Source of the DNA: Betaproteobacteria bacterium
GTDB lineage: Bacteria > Pseudomonadota > Gammaproteobacteria > Burkholderiales > SG8-41
Length of the DNA: 5,342 nucleotides
Direction: 5' to 3'
NCBI GenBank assembly: GCA_025353085.1
Contig: JANXRI010000474.1
Location: 1 to 5,342 of the forward strand
Shown: positions 1-5,342 of the stretch, piece by piece
Position numbering within the stretch: position 1 is the first letter of the stretch
How the letters are laid out: each line of letters opens with the position of its first letter
Position numbers and translations under genes: made by a program
Notes under the pieces: model-generated
The model's input: the letters and a program-made list of their open reading frames with translations, nothing else
Told to the model about the DNA's origin: nothing
The model's database searches: none

Positions 1-1
1 C

Positions 2-244
2 CCGAATTACGCCGTCACAGTCGTCCACGGATTGAAACCCGGCGAGCCCGGCTACGACGCCAAGTTGACTAACATGCAAAAAGATAACTCCGTTTACGAC
101 ATCGCGGCGATTTACGCAGTGCAGGATGTCATTCGCCCCGAACAGACGCGCAGTTATCTGCTGCGCATGCTGGACGTGCATCAGTTGCGCAAGACCAACG
201 ACGTGGGGCGTCACTTGCTGGCGTCGTGGCCGACTTCGTTTTGA
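2..244 (+). CDS. Carboxyltransferase (acyl-CoA carboxylase CT subunit family), C-terminal fragment
   Basis: The reading frame is open from the left edge (first full codon at base 2) to a TGA at 242-244, giving the last 80 residues of a longer protein. The stretch at visible residues 30-60 (SVYDIAA, then AVQDVIRPEQTR, then YLLRMLDVH) matches the C-terminal signature of the carboxyl transferase domain family (PF01039), in which a (D)DVI(D/R)P..TR motif precedes a final helix. Members move CO2 between biotin and an acyl-CoA, as in propionyl-CoA or methylcrotonyl-CoA carboxylase beta chains and methylmalonyl-CoA decarboxylase alpha. The tail ending WPTSF extends about 20 residues beyond that helix. 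The TTG at base 32 is internal, not a start. The Bug receptor gene begins 49 bases downstream on the same strand. The acyl-CoA substrate cannot be determined from this fragment, and no biotin carboxylase or biotin carrier protein is visible. Confidence 0.8.
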   Translation, partial: PNYAVTVVHGLKPGEPGYDAKLTNMQKDNSVYDIAAIYAVQDVIRPEQTRSYLLRMLDVHQLRKTNDVGRHLLASWPTSF

Positions 245-277
245 ACACCCTGGCGAACACCAAGCGAACATTTACCC

Positions 278-286
278 GGAAGGAGG
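278..286 (+). promoter_or_regulatory. Strong Shine-Dalgarno of the Bug receptor gene
   Basis: GGAAGGAGG is a near-perfect anti-16S match that ends 7 bases before the GTG at 294. It fixes that GTG as the translation start and argues against in-frame starts further upstream, which would overlap the preceding carboxyltransferase gene. Confidence 0.85.
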
Positions 287-293
287 CGCCCCC

Positions 294-1262
294 GTGAGAC
301 AGCTCAAATTTTTTCTCTTGCTGACCATCGCCGGCACACCAACGCTTGCCGAGCGCGCGCTTGCACAGACATATCCCGCCAAGCCCGTGCGCATGATCGT
401 GTCGACCGCCGCGGGCGGCAGCGCTGACACCCTGGCGCGCTTGCTCGCGCAAAAGCTCTCGGCAACGCTCGGTCAGTCCGTCGTCGTCGAGAACCGTTCA
501 GGGTCAGGCGGAGTGGTCGGCACGGAAATCGTCGCGAAATCCACGCCCGACGGCTACACGCTTCTGTTGGCCTATCACAGCCACGTCATCAATCCCGCGC
601 TCTATCCCAACCTGCCGTTCGACACAGTCAAGGCGTTCGCTCCGATTACGCAGGTCGCCGTGCAGCCGCAGCTCCTGAACGTGCACCCGTCCCTGCCGGC
701 AAAGAACGTGAAAGAGCTGATTGCGCTGGCCAAAGCGCGCCCGGGCCAACTGCTTTACGGCTCGGCAGGCAGCGGCAGCGGCGGCCATCTCGCCAACGAG
801 ATTTTCAATTCGATGGCGGGCATCCGGATGACGCACGTGCCTTACAAGGGCTCGGCGCCGGCGCTGATCGACGTGATTGCCGGCCATACGCAGCTGATGT
901 TCGCAACCCTAATCACCTCGCTACCGCACACGCGTTCCGGCAGGCTGCGCGCCATGGGCGTCAGCAGTTTGAAGCGCGCCGCCATACTGCCCGAGGTGCC
1001 CGCAATCGCTGAGACGCTGCCCGGTTACGAAACGATGGTTTCGTACTTCCTGCTCGCGCCCGCCGGCACACCCGAAGACATCGTCGCCAAACTTAACGCG
1101 GAATCAGCAAAAGCGCTGCGAGAACCCGAGGTAATCGAGCGGCTCGCCCGCGATGGCGCCGAACCCGTCGGCAACACGCCGCAGGCAACCGCGCGCTATA
1201 TCGCGAGCGAAATCGACAAATGGGGCAAAGCCGTAAAAGCGTCGGGCGCGCACGCCGACTAA
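294..1262 (+). CDS. Bug/TctC family tripartite tricarboxylate transporter periplasmic substrate-binding protein
   Basis: This 322-residue protein has the usual Bug receptor length. These are exported two-lobed proteins that bind a carboxylate (citrate, dicarboxylates, aromatic or amino acids) and usually deliver it to a TctA/TctB membrane pair. Residues 1-24 form a Sec signal peptide: basic R2/K5, a hydrophobic core FFLLLTIAG, and an ALA-Q cleavage context after A24. The mature protein opens with the family hallmark YPAKPVRMIV, then AAGGSADTLAR (41-49, with the conserved D45), LGQSVVVENRSGSGG (59-73) and TPDGYTLLL (84-92). Later hallmarks are HVPYKGSAPAL (181-191) followed by DVIAGHTQLMF, RLRAMGVSS, and LLAPAGTPEDIVAKLN near the C-terminus. 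The GTG start is chosen because it follows a strong Shine-Dalgarno and gives the signal peptide at once; earlier in-frame starts overlap the upstream gene. It sits 12 bases before the aconitase-like gene, so its ligand is plausibly that pathway's substrate (inference). No tctA or tctB lies in the window. Confidence 0.95.
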   Translation: MRQLKFFLLLTIAGTPTLAERALAQTYPAKPVRMIVSTAAGGSADTLARLLAQKLSATLGQSVVVENRSGSGGVVGTEIVAKSTPDGYTLLLAYHSHVINPALYPNLPFDTVKAFAPITQVAVQPQLLNVHPSLPAKNVKELIALAKARPGQLLYGSAGSGSGGHLANEIFNSMAGIRMTHVPYKGSAPALIDVIAGHTQLMFATLITSLPHTRSGRLRAMGVSSLKRAAILPEVPAIAETLPGYETMVSYFLLAPAGTPEDIVAKLNAESAKALREPEVIERLARDGAEPVGNTPQATARYIASEIDKWGKAVKASGAHAD

Positions 1263-1266
1263 GGGA
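1260..1266 (+). promoter_or_regulatory. Stop-overlapping Shine-Dalgarno for the aconitase-like gene
   Basis: The TAA stop of the receptor gene is part of TAAGGGA. The AAGGGA core ends 8 bases before the ATG at 1275. Terminating ribosomes therefore sit on the next initiation site, which is compatible with translational coupling and supports the ATG chosen. Confidence 0.65.
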
Positions 1267-1274
1267 TCATTAAC

Positions 1275-3917
1275 ATGACAAGCGAAATCAACGGCGCGCG
1301 CACGCGGCGCGAACTTAGAGTCAACGGCGCGGCGTACGACTATTACAGCCTCGCCGCCGCCGAGGCGATCGGATTAAACGGTGTCGCGCGCCTGCCGTAC
1401 ACGCTGAAGGTCGTGCTGGAAAACCTGCTGCGCCAGCACGCTGAAGGCACCGCCACCACCGATGATGTCGCGGCGGTAACCGACTGGTTGAAGAAGCGCA
1501 GCTCCGAGCGTGAAATCGGGTTCAAGCCGACGCGCGTGCTGATGGTCGATTCGTCGGGCATACCGCTGATGGGTGACATGGCCGCGATGCGCGACGCGAT
1601 GGTCCGGCTCGGCGGCGATCCGCGGCGCATCAATCCGGCCGTGCCGGTGGACTTCATCATCGACCACGGCGTGATGGTCGATTTCACCCGCACCGCCGAC
1701 GCGCCGCAGCGCAATCTACAGCTCGAAATCCAGCGTAATCGCGAGCGCTATGCATTCCTGCGCTGGGGTGCGCGCGCATTCGACAACCTGCGCCTGATTC
1801 CGCCCGGCAAGGGCATCTGCCATCAGATCAATCTCGAGCACCTCGCGCGCGTGGTATGGACGCGCCTTGACGCCGGCCGCACCCTCGCCTATCCGGATTC
1901 GCTGCTCGGCATGGACAGCCACACGCCGATGATTGGCAGCCTCGGCATCGTCGGCTGGGGTGTGGGCGGTCTCGAAGGCGCTACCGCGACCCTCGGCGAA
2001 CCGGTAACGATGCTGATTCCCGAAGTAATCGGCTGCCGGTTGACCGGCGCGCCGCCGACCGGCACCACCACGACCGACGTGGTACTCACCATTACCCAAA
2101 CACTGCGGCGGCACAAGCTGATCGCCGCGTTCGTCGAGTATTGCGGGCCAGGCGTCGATGCGCTCGCGCTGCCCGACCGGGCGACGATCGCCAATATGAC
2201 GCCCGAGTTCGGCGCGACCATGGGCTATTTCCCGATCGATGCAGAGACCCTGCGCTATCTGCATCTGACGGGCCGCGACGAACAACAGGTCGATCTGGTG
2301 GAAGCGTATGCGAAAGTGCAGGGACTGTGGCGCGACGCCACTATCCCCATCCCCGCTTACACGCGCATGATCGAGATCGATCTCGCTTCTGTCGAACCGT
2401 CGATCGCGGGACCGCGCCGCCCGCACGAACGGTTATCGCTTGCTGCCGCACCAGCCGCTTTTCGTGACGCTTATCCGGCCAAGGCGCGCGCCGGTACGCT
2501 TAAGGACGGCGATGTCATGATCGCGGCGATTGCGAGCTGCACTAACACCTCAAATCCTTCAGTGATGATAGGCGCCGGATTGCTCGCTCGAAACGCGGTC
2601 GCGCGCGGTTTGAAACCAGCGCCTAACGTGAAGACCTCATTTACGCCGGGCTCCCGCGTGGTCACCGACTATCTCGCATCCAGCGGGCTGCTCGCGCCGC
2701 TCGAGGCGCTTGGGTTCGGCCTCACCGGCTACGGCTGCATGACCTGCATGGGGAATTCAGGTCCGCTCGACGCAACACTCGAGCAGGAAATCGCGGCGCA
2801 CGACTGCGCGACGGTCGCGGTGCTGTCGGGTAACCGCAACTTCGACGGGCGCATTCATCCAAGCGTGCGCGCCAATTTTCTCGCGTCGCCGCCGCTGGTC
2901 GTCGCATACGCAATCGCCGGTACGATACTAAAAGATTTGACGACCGAACCGCTCGGTCTCGATCGCGACGGCAAACCGGTGTATCTGCGCGACGTGTGGC
3001 CGGAACCCGCGGAAGTGAGGTCGATCGTCACTGAAATGCTCTCACCCGAATTGTTTCGCAAGCACTACGCCGACCTCGAGCAAGGCACGCCGGAATGGAA
3101 CGCGCTCGATGCACCCACCGGCACGACCTTCGATTGGCAAGCGCAGAGCACGTTCATTCGCCGCCCGCCCTTTTTCGAAAATTTGAAGGCAACGCCCGAA
3201 CCGCCGCGCGATATCCGCGGCGCGCGCGTGCTGGCGATGTTCGGCGACATGCTGACGACCGACCACATCTCACCGATCGGCGCGATTTCGCCCGGCACGC
3301 CGGCTGCGCACTATCTGCAATCGCTGGGCATCGAGCGCCGCGACTTCGTGAACTACGCGTCACGCCGCAATAACCACGACGTGATGATCCGCGGCACCTT
3401 TGCCAATATCCGCATCCGCAACGAGATGACGCCGGACAAGGAAGGCGGCTACACGCGTTATCTGCCGGCAGGCGAATCAATGACGATTTTCGACGCGGCA
3501 CAACGCTACCGCCACGATGGCGTGCCGCTCGTGATCGTCGCGGGCGCGGAATACGGCGCCGGCTCGTCGCGCGACTGGGCGGCCAAAGGCGCGCGCCTGC
3601 TCGGCGTGCGCGCCGTGCTCGCGGAATCCTTCGAGCGTATTCATCGCACGAATCTCGTCGGCATGGGCGTATTGCCGCTGCAGTTTGCAAGCGGCGTCAC
3701 CCGCCAGACGCTCGCGCTCGACGGCAGCGAGTTGATCGACATACACGGTCTCGAAGGGCAACTCGCGCCGCACATGCATCTCGCGTGCACGCTCACGCGC
3801 AGCGACGGCCGGCGCGACATCATTGCGCTGCAGTCGCGTCTCGACACCACGCAGGATGTTGAATATTTTCGCCACGGCGGACTGTTGCATTTCGCGATCC
3901 GACGCCGGCTCAACTAA
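1275..3917 (+). CDS. Aconitase A (AcnA/IRP1) family hydratase with divergent substrate-pocket motifs
   Basis: This 880-residue protein covers a full AcnA-type enzyme (typically about 890-900 residues). Such cytoplasmic [4Fe-4S] hydratases isomerise hydroxy-acids through an unsaturated intermediate. Landmarks in order: LPYTLKVVLENLLR (40-53); DH at 130-131; MDSHT with H216; GWGVGGLEG; DRATIANM; cluster cysteine C422 in ASCTNTSNPS; C488 and C491 in GYGCMTCMGNSGPL; SGNRNFDGRIHP with N520, R521 and R526; TTDHISP; RGTFANIRIRN with R706; and the swivel-domain YGAGSSRDWAAKG with S764-S765-R766, holding the catalytic serine and substrate-binding arginine. All cluster and catalytic residues I can place are present. 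The usual LMQDFTGVP segment instead reads LMVDSSGIP (V91, S93, S94), so the glutamine corresponding to substrate-contacting Gln72 of mitochondrial aconitase is valine. DHS is DHG (G132) and GTDSHTTM is GMDSHTPM. It may be a housekeeping-type aconitase, but these changes and its place beside a C-C lyase favour a specialised substrate such as a methylated or branched acid (inference). Confidence 0.92.
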   Translation: MTSEINGARTRRELRVNGAAYDYYSLAAAEAIGLNGVARLPYTLKVVLENLLRQHAEGTATTDDVAAVTDWLKKRSSEREIGFKPTRVLMVDSSGIPLMGDMAAMRDAMVRLGGDPRRINPAVPVDFIIDHGVMVDFTRTADAPQRNLQLEIQRNRERYAFLRWGARAFDNLRLIPPGKGICHQINLEHLARVVWTRLDAGRTLAYPDSLLGMDSHTPMIGSLGIVGWGVGGLEGATATLGEPVTMLIPEVIGCRLTGAPPTGTTTTDVVLTITQTLRRHKLIAAFVEYCGPGVDALALPDRATIANMTPEFGATMGYFPIDAETLRYLHLTGRDEQQVDLVEAYAKVQGLWRDATIPIPAYTRMIEIDLASVEPSIAGPRRPHERLSLAAAPAAFRDAYPAKARAGTLKDGDVMIAAIASCTNTSNPSVMIGAGLLARNAVARGLKPAPNVKTSFTPGSRVVTDYLASSGLLAPLEALGFGLTGYGCMTCMGNSGPLDATLEQEIAAHDCATVAVLSGNRNFDGRIHPSVRANFLASPPLVVAYAIAGTILKDLTTEPLGLDRDGKPVYLRDVWPEPAEVRSIVTEMLSPELFRKHYADLEQGTPEWNALDAPTGTTFDWQAQSTFIRRPPFFENLKATPEPPRDIRGARVLAMFGDMLTTDHISPIGAISPGTPAAHYLQSLGIERRDFVNYASRRNNHDVMIRGTFANIRIRNEMTPDKEGGYTRYLPAGESMTIFDAAQRYRHDGVPLVIVAGAEYGAGSSRDWAAKGARLLGVRAVLAESFERIHRTNLVGMGVLPLQFASGVTRQTLALDGSELIDIHGLEGQLAPHMHLACTLTRSDGRRDIIALQSRLDTTQDVEYFRHGGLLHFAIRRRLN

Positions 3918-3921
3918 GGGA
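3915..3921 (+). promoter_or_regulatory. Stop-overlapping Shine-Dalgarno for the lyase gene
   Basis: The aconitase-like gene ends in the same TAAGGGA heptamer seen at the preceding junction. AAGGGA ends 6 bases before the ATG at 3928. It supports that start over in-frame upstream ATGs, which lie inside the aconitase-like coding sequence. Confidence 0.65.
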
Positions 3922-3927
3922 ACAGGT

Positions 3928-4794
3928 ATGAACTCACGCCAACAATTAAGGCATCTGCTGGCCACCACCGGCTATGTCATCGCCCCCGGCGCGTACGACA
4001 CCTTGACCGCGCGCCTGGTGCAGCTCGCGGGATTCGACGCCGTCTACCTGACCGGCGGCGGCTACTCGCGCGCGAACGGTTATCCCGACGTCGGACTGCT
4101 GACCATGACCGAGATCGTGCAATGGATCGCGCGCACCGTCGATTCCGTCGAGATCCCGGTGATAGCCGACATGGACAGTGGCTACGGGAATGCCGTCAAT
4201 GTCGTGCGCAGTGTTCGCGAGTATGAAAAAACCGGCGTTGCGGCCTTTCACCTCGAAGACCAGATTTCGCCGAAGAAATGCGGTCATTACGAAGGCAAGC
4301 AACTGGTCACCCAAGCCGAGATGGTCGGCAAGATCAAGGCCGCGGTCGATACACGCCGTGATGCGGACATGGTGATCATCGCGCGCACGGACGCGCGCGC
4401 GGTCGAAGGCTTGCAGTCGGCGCTCGACCGGATGAATGCCTATCTCGACGCCGGGGCCGATGTCGGCTTCGTCGAAGCGCCGCAGAACGCGCAGGAACTC
4501 GCGGCAGTGCCGCCAGCGCTCAGCAAACCCGCGATGGCGAATATCTTCGAAGGCGGCAAGACCCCGGCACTGCCGCAGCGGGAGTTGGAAGCGATGGGCT
4601 ACCGCATCGGCATCTACCCTTCGCAAACGCATCGCGCCGCGATCGCCGCGGCGAAGAAAGTACTCGCAGTGCTCAAGCGCGACGGCGACACGGCGGCAAT
4701 CGAAAGCGAGCTCGCGACATTCACCGATCGCGAGGACGCGGTCAATAGTGCAGGCTGGCGCGCAATCGAGCAGCGGTATCTAAAAGACGTTTGA
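3928..4794 (+). CDS. Isocitrate lyase/PEP mutase superfamily C-C lyase (2,3-dimethylmalate lyase/oxaloacetate hydrolase-like)
   Basis: This 288-residue protein is a single alpha/beta-barrel domain of the ICL/PEP mutase superfamily, of normal length. These cytoplasmic Mg-dependent enzymes act on C-C or P-C bonds of 2-hydroxy or 2-oxo acids. Visible motifs: APGAYDTLTARL (19-30); LTGGGY (41-46) and YPDVGLLTMTE (52-62); metal-site ADMDSGYG with D81 and D83; HLEDQ with E110; the flexible-loop motif PKKCGH (115-120, nucleophile/base C118); IIARTDA with R153; FVEAP with E183; and NIFEGGKTP with N205. The KKCGH loop and the NIFEGGKTP stretch resemble dimethylmalate lyase, oxaloacetate hydrolase and plant petal-death protein. 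PrpB 2-methylisocitrate lyase has KRCGH. The presence of Cys-Gly-His indicates a lyase/hydrolase rather than a PEP mutase. It starts 10 bases after the aconitase-like gene, so the two probably act in sequence, the hydratase product being cleaved here to a smaller acid plus a 2-oxo acid (inference). Family is certain; substrate is not. Confidence 0.92.
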   Translation: MNSRQQLRHLLATTGYVIAPGAYDTLTARLVQLAGFDAVYLTGGGYSRANGYPDVGLLTMTEIVQWIARTVDSVEIPVIADMDSGYGNAVNVVRSVREYEKTGVAAFHLEDQISPKKCGHYEGKQLVTQAEMVGKIKAAVDTRRDADMVIIARTDARAVEGLQSALDRMNAYLDAGADVGFVEAPQNAQELAAVPPALSKPAMANIFEGGKTPALPQRELEAMGYRIGIYPSQTHRAAIAAAKKVLAVLKRDGDTAAIESELATFTDREDAVNSAGWRAIEQRYLKDV

Positions 4795-4946
4795 ATAACC
4801 CTGCCTCGTCGCCGCGTGCGCACGCCGGGATCAGACAGAATGAAACCATCTAAAGATTGCTCAAGCGCCTTGATTCCGGTTTCCACCAAAATGACGAATT
4901 TATTTTTACTTCGCGGTTCAATATTTTTTTGAAGTTGGAAAAAACG
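4795..4946 (+). promoter_or_regulatory. Partly AT-rich intergenic region, possible leader or promoter
   Basis: This is the only sizeable gap in the cluster (152 bases; the other junctions are 49, 12 and 10). The first half is GC-rich with no convincing rho-independent terminator; its best small hairpin is TCAAG-CGC-CTTGA at 4861-4873, not followed directly by a T tract. About 75% of bases 4894-4944 are A or T, counted by eye, with a T5 run at 4903-4907 and a T7 run at 4924-4930, in strong contrast to the coding sequence. No good sigma70 pair with proper spacing is visible (a TTGATT at 4870 has no well-placed -10). Separate transcription of the downstream carboxyltransferase is possible but unproven. 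Confidence 0.3.
4917..4933. repeat. Short AT-rich inverted repeat before the second carboxyltransferase
   Basis: TTCAA at 4917-4921 and TTGAA at 4929-4933 are exact reverse complements around a 7-base T-rich spacer. The repeat ends 13 bases before the ATG. An overlapping pair, ACTTC (4908-4912) and GAAGT (4931-4935), shares the right arm. It could be an operator half-site pair or a weak mRNA hairpin near the ribosome site, but five-base arms are easily produced by chance. Confidence 0.2.
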
Positions 4947-5342
4947 ATGACCTGGAAACCCGAAGCCGACGAATTAAAACAACGCCATGCCTACGCGGAA
5001 GCGCTCGGCGGCGAAGAGGCGGTCGCGCGCCACCACGCGCAGAACCGCCTCACGGTGCGCGAGCGCATCACGGGGTTGGTCGACACCGGCTCGTTTCAGG
5101 AAGTCGGCAAGCTGACGGGGAGCGCCACTTACAAAGACGGCAAGCTCGTGAACGTCACGCCCGCGCCGTATGTAATGGGATTGGGCTCGATCGACGGCCG
5201 TCAGGTTGCCATCGGCGGCGAAGATTTCACGGTACGCGGCGGTACAAGTTGGGGCGGCACGCGGCGCAAAGGCGGCCAGGGCGGTTTTGTTGAAGACCTC
5301 GCCCACCACTACCGCATACCGCTGATCAATTTGATCGATGGC
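4947..5342 (+). CDS. Carboxyltransferase (acyl-CoA carboxylase CT subunit family), N-terminal fragment
   Basis: An open frame runs from ATG 4947 to the right edge with no stop, giving 132 residues. The start of a carboxyl transferase domain (PF01039) is clear: a charged N-terminal helix, then NRLTVRERITGLVDTGSFQE (33-52), the family's RLTARERI..L.D.GSF.E signature, followed by a strand-rich region with VMGLGSIDGRQVAI (76-89), FTVRGG (94-99) and IPLINLIDG at the edge. Relatives carboxylate or decarboxylate acyl-CoAs with a biotin partner, in the cytoplasm or attached to a membrane decarboxylase. Residues 97-113 form an unusual Gly/Arg/Lys-rich loop (GGTSWGG, then TRRKGGQGG) where many relatives have a GGSLGE-type stretch; this may mark a distinct subfamily. 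The Shine-Dalgarno is weak (GGAA at 4937-4940, spacing 6). It belongs to the same family as the gene ending at 244, but the two visible fragments do not overlap in the fold, so they cannot be compared directly. Confidence 0.85.
   Translation, partial: MTWKPEADELKQRHAYAEALGGEEAVARHHAQNRLTVRERITGLVDTGSFQEVGKLTGSATYKDGKLVNVTPAPYVMGLGSIDGRQVAIGGEDFTVRGGTSWGGTRRKGGQGGFVEDLAHHYRIPLINLIDG

Noticed and set aside
253..270. Direct repeat GCGAACA (253-259 and 264-270), 11 bases apart, upstream of the receptor gene.
   Set aside because: Only two seven-base copies; helical spacing is suggestive of a regulator site, but there is no matching promoter and chance is a sufficient explanation.
126..293. An in-frame N-terminal extension of the Bug receptor by 56 residues, starting at an upstream start codon.
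   Set aside because: It overlaps the end of the carboxyltransferase gene, has no signal-peptide character, and the strong GGAAGGAGG site plus signal peptide place the start at GTG 294.
1716..2426. Long open frame on the minus strand (236 codons) opposite the aconitase-like gene.
   Set aside because: Its low-complexity Arg/Ala/His-rich translation matches no family I recognise, and the plus strand encodes conserved aconitase motifs throughout; long antisense frames are common in GC-rich DNA.
3823..3927. An in-frame upstream start that would add 35 residues to the lyase.
   Set aside because: It lies inside the aconitase-like coding sequence; the family's usual length and the AAGGGA site fit the ATG at 3928.
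3946..4632. Long open frame on the minus strand (228 codons) opposite the lyase gene.
   Set aside because: It is a shadow of the conserved plus-strand lyase, with no recognisable domain or ribosome site.
3928..4794. Calling the lyase prpB and the hydratase acnD, i.e. a methylcitrate cycle operon.
   Set aside because: The lyase has KKCGH not KRCGH, the hydratase resembles AcnA in its conserved blocks rather than AcnD, and no methylcitrate synthase, PrpD, PrpF or PrpR is present.
4814..4825. Perfect 12-base palindrome GCGTGCGCACGC just after the lyase gene, considered as operator or terminator stem.
   Set aside because: About one such palindrome is expected by chance in a window this size. 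As a hairpin it has only a four-base-pair stem with a four-base loop and no following T tract.

Overview
The window reads as part of one plus-strand catabolic gene cluster from a GC-rich proteobacterium. A Bug-type (TctC family) periplasmic solute receptor sits in line with metabolic enzymes, an arrangement characteristic of Betaproteobacteria, especially Burkholderiales, where this receptor family is greatly expanded. The taxonomic call is an inference from gene content and base composition; no rRNA or other marker gene is present.

Layout, all on the plus strand: (1) bases 2-244, the C-terminal 80 residues of a biotin-dependent-type carboxyltransferase, cut by the left edge; (2) bases 294-1262, a Bug/TctC periplasmic receptor with a signal peptide, starting at GTG behind a very strong Shine-Dalgarno sequence; (3) bases 1275-3917, a full-length AcnA-type aconitase paralogue that keeps its [4Fe-4S] cysteines and catalytic serine/arginines but has changes in conserved substrate-pocket motifs; (4) bases 3928-4794, an isocitrate lyase/PEP mutase superfamily C-C lyase with the KKCGH active-site motif, resembling the 2,3-dimethylmalate lyase/oxaloacetate hydrolase/petal-death-protein branch more than 2-methylisocitrate lyase PrpB; (5) a 152-base, partly AT-rich gap; (6) bases 4947-5342, the N-terminal 132 residues of a second carboxyltransferase, cut by the right edge.

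The receptor, aconitase-like and lyase genes are separated by only 12 and 10 bases. In both junctions the upstream TAA stop is fused to the next gene's Shine-Dalgarno (TAAGGGA), so they are very likely co-transcribed and possibly translationally coupled. A reasonable working model is uptake or sensing of a carboxylic acid (receptor), isomerisation or hydration of it (aconitase-like), aldol-type cleavage (lyase), and carboxylation or decarboxylation of an acyl-CoA product (flanking carboxyltransferases). The substrate cannot be read from the sequence. The main point of interest is that an aconitase with an altered pocket is paired with a non-PrpB lyase, echoing the dimethylmaleate hydratase/dimethylmalate lyase pair of nicotinate fermentation. 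No mobile elements, CRISPR arrays, tRNAs or rRNAs were seen.
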